Positions 7,795 through 17,100 of a stretch of 64,000 nucleotides of DNA are shown piece after piece (within the stretch, counting starts at the first letter, position 1; the number at the start of each line of letters is the position of its first letter). The stretch is from Xanthomarina sp. F2636L (lineage in GTDB: Bacteria; Bacteroidota; Bacteroidia; Flavobacteriales; Flavobacteriaceae): assembly GCF_026410195.1 (NCBI RefSeq), contig NZ_JAPMLM010000072.1, positions 51,954-115,953 of the forward strand. The letters run 5' to 3'. The position numbers and the translations under genes are program-made. The notes under the pieces are model-generated. The model was not told where the DNA came from. It searched no databases and saw only the letters and a list, made by a program, of their open reading frames with translations.

Positions 7795-9189
7795 TTAAAA
7801 AATAGTTCTTGTAAACATAAAGGCAATCGCTCCTACTATGAAGCCAAGAAAAGCTAACCAAGCAATTTTTTTAAAGTACCAGAAAAAGTCAATTTTCTCC
7901 ATTCCCATTGCTACTACTCCAGCTGCAGAACCAATAATCAACATACTTCCACCTGTTCCGGCTGAGTAAGCAATAAAGTGCCACAACTCGTTATCAATAG
8001 GTTCAGAGAACATTCCTAAACTAGCTGCTACTAAAGGTACATTGTCTATAACTGCAGAACCTATTCCTAATAGTAAAACAACTAAATCTGAAACTCCTCC
8101 ATGGTGTAATTCGGTACCGAGCATTGGCATATTGTCTTGTAAACTTGAAGCAAAACCAAATAAAATCCCCAAAGATTCTAAAGCTGCAACTGCCATTAAA
8201 ATTCCTAAAAAGAAAAGAATACTTGGTAATTCTATTTTTGATAAAGAAGCATGTACTGGACTGTGATGTCCTTGGTGATCTGAATTTTCATCTGTATCAA
8301 AAGTTAAAGCAAATTTAGAATTACTATATAATTCAGCAAAAATAGCTACAACTCCTAAAGCTAACATCATTCCTACGTAAGGAGGTAAATGTGTTACTGT
8401 TTTAAAAATTGGCACAGAAACGATTCCTCCCAATCCTAAGTACAACATGGTTGCACTAAATTTACTTTTTGGCTTTTCGACAACGTCTTCAGTGTTTTCA
8501 ATATTTCCTTTAAAAGCTGGTAAAAATGATGCAATAAAAGTAGGCACTAACATACATAATAGCGACGGAACAAAAAGATAAACAAATAAATGACTCGTAG
8601 TTACTTTTTTACCAATCCATAACATGGTAGTTGTTACATCTCCAATAGGAGACCATGCCCCACCAGCGTTTGCAGCAATAACAATTAAACCGACATACCA
8701 AATACGTATGTTTCTGTCGTAAACTAGTTTTTGAAGGATAGAAATAAGTACAATGGTTGCTGTTAAGTTATCTATAATTGCAGAAAGGAAAAATGCTAAA
8801 AAAGCAAAAATCCATAAAATCCGTTTTTTACTTTTAGTTCTTACAAAACTTTTAATGGTTGCAAAACCATCAAAATAATCAATAATTTCCACAATAGTCA
8901 TGGCTCCTAATAAGAACACTAGAATTTCGGCCGTTTTACCAAGATGATGCAATAGAGTTTCTTCCATTAAATGCATCTTATCTTCATGTGCCAACATCCC
9001 AAAATTATCCAATAAGGTGTGTTTAGAAGAATCAAACCACTCTGTAAAACTATCCAAGCCTAATGCTATTAACGCCCAACAAATGGCCATCATCACTAAA
9101 GCTGGAATAAGTTTGTCAATTTTAATATTATGTTCTAAAGTAATAGCTAAGTAGCCTATTACAAATACTAATATGATAATTGTTTCCAT
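7795..9189 (-). CDS. nhaD: NhaD-type sodium/proton antiporter
   Basis: A 464-residue integral membrane protein with about 12 hydrophobic segments, belonging to the ion transporter superfamily. Helix-breaking segments IIDNLTATIVLISIL and AVIDNVPLVAA, the paired Asp-Asn motifs of NhaD, are conserved in both halves. It exports Na+ in exchange for protons, as expected for a marine bacterium. It lies 12 bases after the amino-acid dehydrogenase and before exbB, so sodium export and TonB energisation are probably co-expressed. Confidence 0.9.
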   Translation of the reverse strand: METIIILVFVIGYLAITLEHNIKIDKLIPALVMMAICWALIALGLDSFTEWFDSSKHTLLDNFGMLAHEDKMHLMEETLLHHLGKTAEILVFLLGAMTIVEIIDYFDGFATIKSFVRTKSKKRILWIFAFLAFFLSAIIDNLTATIVLISILQKLVYDRNIRIWYVGLIVIAANAGGAWSPIGDVTTTMLWIGKKVTTSHLFVYLFVPSLLCMLVPTFIASFLPAFKGNIENTEDVVEKPKSKFSATMLYLGLGGIVSVPIFKTVTHLPPYVGMMLALGVVAIFAELYSNSKFALTFDTDENSDHQGHHSPVHASLSKIELPSILFFLGILMAVAALESLGILFGFASSLQDNMPMLGTELHHGGVSDLVVLLLGIGSAVIDNVPLVAASLGMFSEPIDNELWHFIAYSAGTGGSMLIIGSAAGVVAMGMEKIDFFWYFKKIAWLAFLGFIVGAIAFMFTRTIF

Positions 9190-9201
9190 ATAAATGAACT
9201 A

Positions 9202-10428
9202 TTAAATAAGTTGGCTTAGTGCAATTTCGAATGCAGTTTCGCTAATATCAGTTTTAGATTTATTTTGATTGTAAACGTTTTGAATGGCTTTACTTATGGT
9301 ATTAGAGATATCGTTAAAAATAGCTTCGTCTGTCATTTGTACACGCGCTTCCATAAAATAGGCAAATACTCTAGCCATCCCACAATTAGAAATAAAATCT
9401 GGAATTAAACTCACGCGTTTATCTGTGTGTTCCATAATAGGTCCAAAAAATATTTCTTTATCTGCAAATGGTACATTGGCGCCACAGGAAATAACTTCCA
9501 GTCCGCTTTCTATCATTTGGTCTATTTGATCTTTAGTAATTAATCTGGATGCCGCACACGGTAAAAATATTTCCGTTTGAATACTCCAAATTTTCTCATT
9601 TACTTCTTCAAAAGGAATGAGATTATCAGACACTAAGGTGTTTCCAGTTTTTGCTAAAAACAGTTCGGTAATCTCTTCAAAAGTAAATCCGTTTTCATTA
9701 ATTAGTCCGCCGGAAATATCTAAAATCCCAACAATTTTGGCTCCCATTTGCGATAAATAAAAAGCAGCTGCACCACCTACATTACCGAACCCTTGAACTA
9801 CAACTTTCTTACCCTTTACTGAACCTCCGTAAATACTATAATATTGTTTAACAGCTTCGGCAACCCCAAAACCGGTAATCATATCGGCAATGGTATATTT
9901 CCTTTTAACACTTGGAGAATAATCTGGATTTTCTATAACTTTTATAACCCCTTGTCTTAATTGACCTATTCTGTTAATTTTTCCTGCTTCAGACGCTTTA
10001 AAATGTCCATTAAACACACCTTCTTGCGGATGCCAGACCCCTCCTCCTTCTGTCATAGGAATGACTTCGTGAATTTCATCGACATTCATATCGCCTCCTG
10101 TGCCATAATAACTTTTTAACAAAGGGGAAACGGCTTTAAACCAACGTTCTAAAACTTCTTTTTTCCTAGGATCTTTAGGGTCGAAATTGATACCAGATTT
10201 AGCCCCACCAATAGCTGGACCAGATACAGTAAATTTAACTTCCATGGTTTTTGCTAAAGACAACACTTCGTTCATGTCCAGTCCTTTTCGCATTCTAGTT
10301 CCTCCACCTGCAGCACCTCCTCTAAGGGAGTTTATAACAGTCCAACCTTCGGCATCTGTTTCAGGGTCTTTCCAATTAAAAATAATTTCAGGCTCTTTGG
10401 CTTCGTACTTTTGAAGTAATTGTTTCAT
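9202..10428 (-). CDS. Glu/Leu/Phe/Val family amino-acid dehydrogenase
   Basis: A 408-residue NAD(P)-dependent oxidative deaminase. The catalytic Lys77 lies in PAIGGAKSGI, Asp113 in GTGGDMNVDE, and the Rossmann nucleotide loop QGFGNVGGAA is at about 212-221. It is shorter than hexameric glutamate dehydrogenases and closer in size to the Leu/Phe/Val dehydrogenase group, so the substrate is left open. First gene of the six-gene leftward operon. A TATATTTG box (minus strand, 10545-10552) lies about 120 bases upstream. Confidence 0.88.
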   Translation of the reverse strand: MKQLLQKYEAKEPEIIFNWKDPETDAEGWTVINSLRGGAAGGGTRMRKGLDMNEVLSLAKTMEVKFTVSGPAIGGAKSGINFDPKDPRKKEVLERWFKAVSPLLKSYYGTGGDMNVDEIHEVIPMTEGGGVWHPQEGVFNGHFKASEAGKINRIGQLRQGVIKVIENPDYSPSVKRKYTIADMITGFGVAEAVKQYYSIYGGSVKGKKVVVQGFGNVGGAAAFYLSQMGAKIVGILDISGGLINENGFTFEEITELFLAKTGNTLVSDNLIPFEEVNEKIWSIQTEIFLPCAASRLITKDQIDQMIESGLEVISCGANVPFADKEIFFGPIMEHTDKRVSLIPDFISNCGMARVFAYFMEARVQMTDEAIFNDISNTISKAIQNVYNQNKSKTDISETAFEIALSQLI

Positions 10429-10544
10429 TTGGTAAGATTCATTTTAAAGTCAATTGAAAAAAATGTCAAAATTAGAAACACGAGAAATAAACGAGCTTAC
10501 CAATAGACAACATTTCATATGGATGGTTAATTATTAAATGTAAA

Positions 10545-10552
10545 CAAATATA
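10545..10552 (-). promoter_or_regulatory. -7 box upstream of the dehydrogenase-nhaD-exb operon
   Basis: Minus-strand TATATTTG, an exact TAnnTTTG match, leaving a leader of roughly 110 bases. No TTG at the ideal distance was found. Confidence 0.35.
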
Positions 10553-10590
10553 AAAAACAAATAGCCTTTCTTCTTAAAATTATAAGAATT

Positions 10591-11658
10591 TTAATCATTA
10601 AAAATTATTCCCGAACTATGATCGTGTTTTGCTCCTGTCACGCTACGCAAACAGTTAACTTCTTCTCTTAATTTTAAGACTCCTAGAAAACCAAAAACTA
10701 AGGCTTCTTTAAATTCTACTAAGACGTTTTCTGGAATTATTAAGGTATGACTTGTCTTTTCTTGAATAGTTTTAATTAGAAATGTATGATAGGCTCCTCC
10801 TCCTGTAATCAACACATTAGCATGGTTTTTTTTATTTATTTCATTTGAAATTTGAATAGCAACATGCTCTACAAAAGTCCTCAAAACTGTTTCAACAGGT
10901 AATTGAAAACCGTTTATTATAGGAAATATTTCTTTGTTAACCCATTCTAAACCTAAAGATTTAGGAGCTTGTTTTTTGTAAAACTCCAAACAGTTTAATT
11001 GGTCTAAAAGCTCTTGATTGAGAGCTCCCGTTGAAGCTATTTTGCCCTTATCGTCATATTCCAATCCAATTAAAGAGGCATAATGGTTCAAAACAATGTT
11101 TACAGGACAAATATCGTAAGCTATTCTATGGGTTTCAATTTCGGTTGAAATATTTGCAAAACCTCCTAAATTCAAACAAAAATCGTAATTTGAAAACAAC
11201 AATCTATCTCCAATAGGAACTAAAGGTGCACCTTGACCTCCTAAAGCAACATCTTGCACTCTAAAATTGCAAACAATTGGTGTTTTCAAAAACTTATATA
11301 TGCTTGGCAAATTTCCAATTTGATACGTCATACCTTTTTCTGGCTGATGCAAAGCTGTATGTCCATGAGAACTGATAGCGTCCAAATTTTGAATCTTATT
11401 TTCAGCTATAAAATCTTGTATAATTTTTGCCAAATATTGGGAATATTCTCTATCAATTTCCTGAAGCTCGTCAACAGATTTCAACACCAAATGTTTTAAA
11501 ACATCATACCATTCTTTCGTATATGCTTGAGTTCTTGACGCATGAATTTTGTACTTCCAAACACCCTTATTTATTGTAAAAGTTACATAAACTAAGTCTA
11601 CACCATCCAAAGAGGTTCCAGACATAACTCCTACTATACGATATTCAGTTTTATTCAT
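10591..11658 (-). CDS. anmK: Anhydro-N-acetylmuramic acid kinase
   Basis: A 355-residue sugar kinase of the ASKHA fold that opens and phosphorylates 1,6-anhydroMurNAc, recycling the cell wall. It begins with the hallmark VMSGTSLDGVDL (11-22). The phosphate segment NLGGFANIS and the GGGAYHTFL loop near residue 290 are present. An in-frame TTG at 11676 would add six residues; I prefer the ATG at 11658, which puts GTSLDG at the usual distance from the N terminus. Divergent from the acyl-CoA dehydrogenase. Confidence 0.92.
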   Translation of the reverse strand: MNKTEYRIVGVMSGTSLDGVDLVYVTFTINKGVWKYKIHASRTQAYTKEWYDVLKHLVLKSVDELQEIDREYSQYLAKIIQDFIAENKIQNLDAISSHGHTALHQPEKGMTYQIGNLPSIYKFLKTPIVCNFRVQDVALGGQGAPLVPIGDRLLFSNYDFCLNLGGFANISTEIETHRIAYDICPVNIVLNHYASLIGLEYDDKGKIASTGALNQELLDQLNCLEFYKKQAPKSLGLEWVNKEIFPIINGFQLPVETVLRTFVEHVAIQISNEINKKNHANVLITGGGAYHTFLIKTIQEKTSHTLIIPENVLVEFKEALVFGFLGVLKLREEVNCLRSVTGAKHDHSSGIIFND

Positions 11659-11682
11659 ATCCCGTAAAAATAACAATCCCTT

Positions 11683-11713
11683 TTGAAAAAATGCTAATAA
11701 AAAAGTATCTTTG
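11683..11713 (+). promoter_or_regulatory. Promoter of the acyl-CoA dehydrogenase
   Basis: TTG (11683-11685), 20 bases, then TATCTTTG (11706-11713): a full match to the Bacteroidota pattern, 36 bases before the ATG. Confidence 0.75.
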
Positions 11714-11749
11714 TAGACTTATTAAATAATACTTCAATTACAAAAAACT

Positions 11750-12892
11750 ATGGATTTTAATCTTACCGAAGAACATATTATGATTCGCGATGCTGCTCGT
11801 GATTTTGCCCAAACCGAATTACTTCCCGGAGTTATAGAACGCGACAACTCTCAAACCTTCCCAGATAGCATTGTTCGTAAAATGGGAGAACTAGGTTTTA
11901 TGGGAATCATGGTAGATCCCAAATATGGTGGTTCTGGTATGGATGCCATTTCTTATGTATTAATTATGGAGGAATTATCCAAAATAGACGCTTCGGCTTC
12001 TGTGATGGTTTCTGTAAACAACTCTTTAGTTTGTTATGGTTTAGAAGCTTATGCAAATGAAGAACAAAAACAAAAATATCTTACAAAATTAGCAAAAGGC
12101 GACGTGATTGGTGCATTTTGTTTAAGTGAGCCTGAAGCTGGTAGTGATGCTACCTCGCAAAAAACAACGGCTATAGACATGGGAGACCATTATGTTTTAA
12201 ACGGAACAAAAAACTGGATTACCAATGGTGGTCGTGCAGATGTATATTTAGTCATTGCACAAACAGATAAAGATAAAGGTCATAGAGGAATTAATGCATT
12301 TATTCTTGAAAAAGGCATGCCAGGTTTCGATATTGGTCCTAAAGAAGATAAATTAGGAATTAGAGGTAGCGATACACACACCCTTCAATTTAACGATGTA
12401 AAAGTTCCAAAAGAAAATAGAATTGGGGAAGATGGCTTTGGTTTTAAATTCGCTATGAAAACACTTTCTGGAGGCCGTATAGGAATTGCTGCTCAAGCAT
12501 TAGGAATTGCTTCTGGAGCTTATGAATTGGCTTTAAAATACTCTAAAGAGCGTAAAGCTTTTGGAACAGAAATTTGCAACCACCAAGCGATTGCTTTTAA
12601 GTTAGCCGATATGGCAACTGAAATTGAAGCCGCAAGAATGCTGGTCCTAAAAGCTGCTTGGGATAAAGACCAAGGTAATAATTACGATATGTCTAGTGCC
12701 ATGGCAAAACTTTATGCCTCACAAGTAGCCATGACACATACAGTTGAAGCTGTACAAATACATGGTGGAAATGGCTTTGTTAAAGAATACCACGTAGAAC
12801 GTTTAATGCGTGATGCTAAAATTACACAGATTTACGAAGGTACTTCAGAAATTCAAAAAATTGTAATCTCAAGAGGAGTTCTGAGAGATTAA
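11750..12892 (+). CDS. Short-chain acyl-CoA dehydrogenase
   Basis: A 380-residue FAD flavoprotein that oxidises acyl-CoA to trans-2-enoyl-CoA. Family signatures are GAFCLSEPEAGSDA (about 124-137), WITNG (156-160) and the C-terminal catalytic base Glu363 in IYEGTSEIQ. The Glu position is that of butyryl/short-branched-chain enzymes, and electrons would pass to ETF. Its own promoter lies just upstream. The last 27 bases of the gene are imperfectly duplicated at 12910-12936. Confidence 0.92.
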   Translation: MDFNLTEEHIMIRDAARDFAQTELLPGVIERDNSQTFPDSIVRKMGELGFMGIMVDPKYGGSGMDAISYVLIMEELSKIDASASVMVSVNNSLVCYGLEAYANEEQKQKYLTKLAKGDVIGAFCLSEPEAGSDATSQKTTAIDMGDHYVLNGTKNWITNGGRADVYLVIAQTDKDKGHRGINAFILEKGMPGFDIGPKEDKLGIRGSDTHTLQFNDVKVPKENRIGEDGFGFKFAMKTLSGGRIGIAAQALGIASGAYELALKYSKERKAFGTEICNHQAIAFKLADMATEIEAARMLVLKAAWDKDQGNNYDMSSAMAKLYASQVAMTHTVEAVQIHGGNGFVKEYHVERLMRDAKITQIYEGTSEIQKIVISRGVLRD

Positions 12893-12936
12893 AATAGTTT
12901 TTATTGTTTTTTCAAGAGGTGTTTTGAGAGATTAAA
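12867..12936 (+). repeat. Direct repeat of the acyl-CoA dehydrogenase gene end
   Basis: The last codons and stop (12867-12893) reappear at 12910-12936 with 24 of 27 bases identical. It looks like a small tandem duplication after the stop codon. Confidence 0.6.
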
Positions 12937-13204
12937 CTGCTTTATAACAACACTCTTAGAAACTAAGAAAAACATAAAAGTCCAAACTTATTTAATCAAG
13001 TTTGGACTTTTATATTTTCAATAGCTTATAAATTTTTAGCTACTCCATCAACTAGCTTCGCTTAAAGGTGAATGCAACTATCTGCCTCGTATTATTTTTG
13101 ATAAGCTGTAAATTTCTTACTCTAAAAAACATGGAGTTACAAAAATACAAGACGAAATTCATGAGTCGTTGTCTATATTCAAGAAAAATAATGACTTTAA
13201 AAAA
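12893..13204. other. Intergenic gap between convergent genes
   Basis: 312 bases holding the short duplicated gene tail and the terminator at 12974-13013. A 62-codon plus-strand frame at 13068 has no start context, composition or known motif in its favour. I see no gene. Confidence 0.6.
12974..13013. terminator. Bidirectional terminator
   Basis: Inverted repeat with arms ATAAAAGTCCAAACTT and complement, 8-base loop and T-rich ends. It ends the acyl-CoA dehydrogenase transcript and probably that of sigZ from the other side. Confidence 0.8.
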
Positions 13205-13744
13205 TTATTTACAAACTTTGCAGTCTTTTTTATCTTTAATCTCTCCTACTAAATGACCTTCAGAATTCATCTTAAAATCACAACAATCCATAAATCCTTG
13301 AGCAATTTGCTTTCTAGCTCTTTGTATTTGAGATTTAACAGTTGGTAGTGGTAATTTTAATTGCTGGGCAACTTCCATTTGCTTCAAGCCTTTTATATCT
13401 GCTAAAAACAAAGGATCTCGGTATTTTTTAGGTAATTGTTTTATAATGCCATGCAAACAATCGTGTTCTGTATGTTCATTATCATTTTCTATAAACACAA
13501 AATCCTCTTCTGCTTGATTAATATCAATATGGTTATTTCTGTAATAATCCAAGACCGTATATCTAGCAACACTAAATAACCAGGCTTTTAATTTATCTTC
13601 ATCTTTTAATGAGTCCTTTTTTGTGTGGACTTTTATAAAGGTGTCTTGGAGTAAATCGTCTGCAATCACGATATCTTTCACCTTACTTAAAATAAAGCGC
13701 TTTACATCTTCTGCATATAAGTTCCAAATAGCTTGGGTAGTCAT
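13205..13744 (-). CDS. sigZ: SigZ-type ECF RNA polymerase sigma factor with C-terminal cysteine motif
   Basis: A 179-residue sigma-70-family factor. Region 2 (about 10-75, DDLLQDTFIKVH and AWLFSVARY) recognises the -10 element. Region 4 (about 100-150, LPKKYRDPLFLADIKGLKQM then a helix-turn-helix) recognises the -35. Unlike standard ECF factors it carries a tail with a Cys154-Cys155 pair and Cys175-x-x-Cys178, typical of the SigZ group and able to bind a metal or form disulfides. No anti-sigma gene follows. Upstream in the same orientation lies a Cys-rich peptide and a terminator-like hairpin. The sigma call is secure; thiol or metal sensing is inference. Confidence 0.88.
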   Translation of the reverse strand: MTTQAIWNLYAEDVKRFILSKVKDIVIADDLLQDTFIKVHTKKDSLKDEDKLKAWLFSVARYTVLDYYRNNHIDINQAEEDFVFIENDNEHTEHDCLHGIIKQLPKKYRDPLFLADIKGLKQMEVAQQLKLPLPTVKSQIQRARKQIAQGFMDCCDFKMNSEGHLVGEIKDKKDCKVCK

Positions 13745-13760
13745 CTTTATTAAATTAAAA

Positions 13761-13806
13761 AAGCAACATCTACTTTAGTACAAAATTACTAAAATAGATG
13801 CTGCTT
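13761..13806 (-). terminator. Terminator/attenuator between Cys-rich peptide and sigZ
   Basis: Two 20-base arms (13761-13780, 13787-13806) with a 6-base loop. On the minus strand the two non-Watson-Crick positions become G-U pairs and a T6 run follows, while on the plus strand they are A-C mismatches. The hairpin is therefore built for minus-strand RNA. It starts 19 bases after the peptide stop and ends 16 bases before sigZ. Confidence 0.8.
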
Positions 13807-13825
13807 ATTCGGTATTTAGCATTCC

Positions 13826-13927
13826 TTAACAGTTGCAATTGGCACAGGTACAATTTTGGCATGTACAGTTTTTACAATTTCCATCTTTACAACCAGAACA
13901 ACTGCAAGTACATTCGTTATTTTTCAT
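13826..13927 (-). CDS. 33-residue cysteine-rich peptide, metallothionein-like
   Basis: An ATG-started frame of 33 codons with 11 cysteines, spaced as CxC, CxxC and CxC units: it starts MKNNECTCSCSGCKDGNC and ends CTCANCNC. There are no aromatic residues and almost no hydrophobic ones. A chance frame of this composition is very unlikely at this base content. It resembles small bacterial metallothioneins in cysteine density but I cannot place it in a named family. It lies directly upstream of sigZ, separated by a strand-specific terminator. It could bind metal (Zn, Cu) or act as a cysteine-rich leader peptide in attenuation. Confidence 0.8.
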   Translation of the reverse strand: MKNNECTCSCSGCKDGNCKNCTCQNCTCANCNC

Positions 13928-13991
13928 ATTACTATATTTTAAGTTTCATATAATAGACGTGGATGTTTTGGAAAAGATGCATTTTGAATGA

Positions 13992-14028
13992 AAAAACCTC
14001 ACAAATTTTAAAAATTTGTGAGGTTTTT
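13992..14028 (-). terminator. Terminator of icmF
   Basis: Hairpin with arms AAAAACCTCACAAATTTT and complement, followed on the minus strand by a T-run. It lies 74 bases beyond the icmF stop. Confidence 0.8.
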
Positions 14029-14101
14029 ATATTTAATTCTATGACAGGCTCTGTATAAGCGATTCACGCAAATTTTCAAAAAAGAAAATTTGGTTCTCTG
14101 C

Positions 14102-17100
14102 TTACATATTTCGTCTATACTGTCCACCTACTTCAAATAATGCTGAAGTAATTTCACCTAAAGAACATACTTTACAAACCTCCATCAAGGCTTCAAAAAT
14201 ATTCTCGTTATGAATGGCTCTTGTTTGAAGATCTTTTAATAAATCCTCCGTGTCATATGCTTTATGAAGATTCTCTAAGGTTTTTATTTGAAATTGCTTC
14301 TCTTCTTCAGTGGCACGAATAACTTCTGCCGGCTGAACCGTTGGAGAGCCTTTTGAACTTAAAAAAGTATTCACACCAATAATTGGGAAATCGCCATTAT
14401 GCTTTAAAGTTTCATAATACAAGCTCTCTTCTTGTATTTTACTACGCTGATACATAGTTTCCATAGCACCAAGAACGCCTCCTCTTTCCGTAATTCTATC
14501 GAATTCTAAAAGAACAGCTTCTTCCACTAAATCGGTTAACTCTTCAATAATAAAAGAACCTTGAATTGGATTTTCATTTTTAGCCAAGCCTAATTCTTTA
14601 TTAATGATTAATTGAATGGCCATTGCACGACGTACAGATTCTTCCGTTGGTGTTGTAATAGCTTCATCGTATGCATTTGTATGTAGCGAATTACAGTTAT
14701 CATAAATAGCATACAAGGCCTGAAGTGTGGTTCTAATATCATTAAAATCAATCTCCTGAGCATGTAAACTACGTCCAGATGTTTGAATATGATATTTCAA
14801 CATTTGAGCTCTGGCATTAGCTCCATACTTATGTTTCATGGCTTTTGCCCATATTTTTCTAGCTACACGACCAATAACAGCATATTCTGGATCGATACCA
14901 TTTGAGAAGAAAAATGATAAGTTTGGACCAAATTTGTTAATATCCATACCACGAGATAAATAATACTCTACATAGGTAAATCCGTTAGAAAGAGTTAGTG
15001 CCAATTGCGTAATTGGATTAGCCCCAGCTTCTGCAATATGATACCCTGAAATAGACACCGAATAAAAGTTACGCACATTATTTTCAATAAAATACTCCTG
15101 AACGTCTCCCATTAATCTCAAAGCGAATTCCGTAGAGAAAATACAGGTATTTTGCGCCTGATCTTCTTTTAGAATATCGGCCTGAACAGTTCCCCGAACT
15201 TGAGCAATGGTTTTTGTTTTTATATCTAAATACACATCGGCAGGCAACACTTGATCTCCGGTTACACCTAATAACATCAGTCCTAAACCATTATTTCCTT
15301 CGGGTAGATTGCCATTGTATTTAGGTCTATCAACACCTTTTCCTTTATAGATTTTAGCAATTTTTGCTTCAACTTCTTTTTCTAGACCGTTTTCTTTAAT
15401 ATAAAGTTCACATTGTTGATCTATGGCTGCATTCATAAAAAATCCTAACAACATAGGTGCAGGACCATTAATCGTCATACTTACAGATGTCATAACGTTG
15501 GCTAAATCGAAACCAGAATACAGTTTCTTAGCATCGTCTAAACAGCAGATTGAAACCCCTGCATTACCTATCTTTCCGTAAATATCTGGACGTAAATCCG
15601 GATCATTTCCATAAAGTGTCACACTATCAAAAGCAGTGGATAATCGCTTAGCTGGTAAACCGGCACTTACATAATGAAAACGTCTATTGGTACGTTCTGG
15701 CCCACCTTCACCAGCAAACATTCTTGCCGGATCTTCTCCTGTACGTTTAAACGGATATAATCCTGAGGTATAAGGGAATTCTCCTGGTACATTTTCTTGT
15801 AAACACCATTTTAAAATATCACCCCAGGCTTGATATTTAGGCAAGGCTACTCTTGGGATTTGTAAGTGAGATAACGACTCTGTATGTGTTTCTATTTTTA
15901 TTTCCTTATCTCTAACTTTAAAGGAATAGATCGGGTTTTTATATCTATTTACTTTTTCGCTCCAACCTGTAATTACTTCCCAATTATAAGGATCTAGATT
16001 TAGCTTAACACGGTCGAATTCTGCCAACAGAAGTCTTAAGAAATCTTCATTATTGTCAGCCTGAGCTTGTCGAAGGCTATCACTATCAACACCATGCTTC
16101 GACAAGCTCAGCATGACACCTGTAACAGATTCTATGGTTTTATAAATACCATATAGTTTTTGAGCTACCTCAACTTGTTCGCTAGCTGTTTTATCGTAAG
16201 CACGATTATTTTCAGAGATTTCAGATAGGTAACGCGTTCTAGAAGGAGGTATAACAAAAACCTTCTCGCTCATTTCTTCGGTAATCTTAAAATCAGATTT
16301 TAAATCCACCTCAGTTCCTTCAACTAACTTATCCATAATAGCTTTATAAAGCGTATTCATTCCCGGGTCGTTAAATTGCGAGGCTATAGTTCCAAAAACT
16401 GGTAAGTCTTCTGGTTTGGCATCCCATAATAAATGGTTGCGTACATATTGTTTTTTCACATCACGCAGCGCATCTAAAGCTCCTCGTTTATCAAATTTAT
16501 TGATAGCTACCAAATCGGCAAAATCAAGCATATCGATTTTTTCTAATTGCGTAGCTGCTCCAAATTCTGGCGTCATGACATATAATGACACATCAGAATG
16601 TTCTATAATTTCTGTATCAGATTGTCCAATTCCTGAGGTTTCAAGAATAATTAAATCGTATTCTGCAGCTTTTAAAACTTCAATAGCTTCATGAACATAT
16701 TTTGAAAGTGCTAAGTTAGATTGGCGTGTGGCCAAACTACGCATATAAACTCTTGGAGAGTTAATAGCATTCATTCTAATTCTATCACCTAAAAGCGCAC
16801 CTCCCGTTTTTCTTTTTGAGGGATCTACAGAAACTAAACCAACTGTTTTTTCAGGAAAATCTATTAAAAATCTACGCACCAATTCATCTACCAAAGAAGA
16901 TTTTCCAGCCCCTCCAGTACCTGTAATTCCTAGAACAGGAGTTTTTGAGTTCTTATTTTTATCATGAATTTTGTCTAGAGTTGCTTTTGCTACTTCAGGA
17001 AAGTTTTCGGCTGAAGAAATAATCCTTGCAATAGCTTTGGCACTTTTCTTTGGAAGTAAATCTAATTCATTGTTTAATGCATCTCCAATGGCAAAATCCG

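Noticed and set aside
13068..13256. 62-codon plus-strand frame after the acyl-CoA dehydrogenase
   Set aside because: It overlaps the end of sigZ on the other strand, has no promoter or known motif, and its composition is not coding-like.
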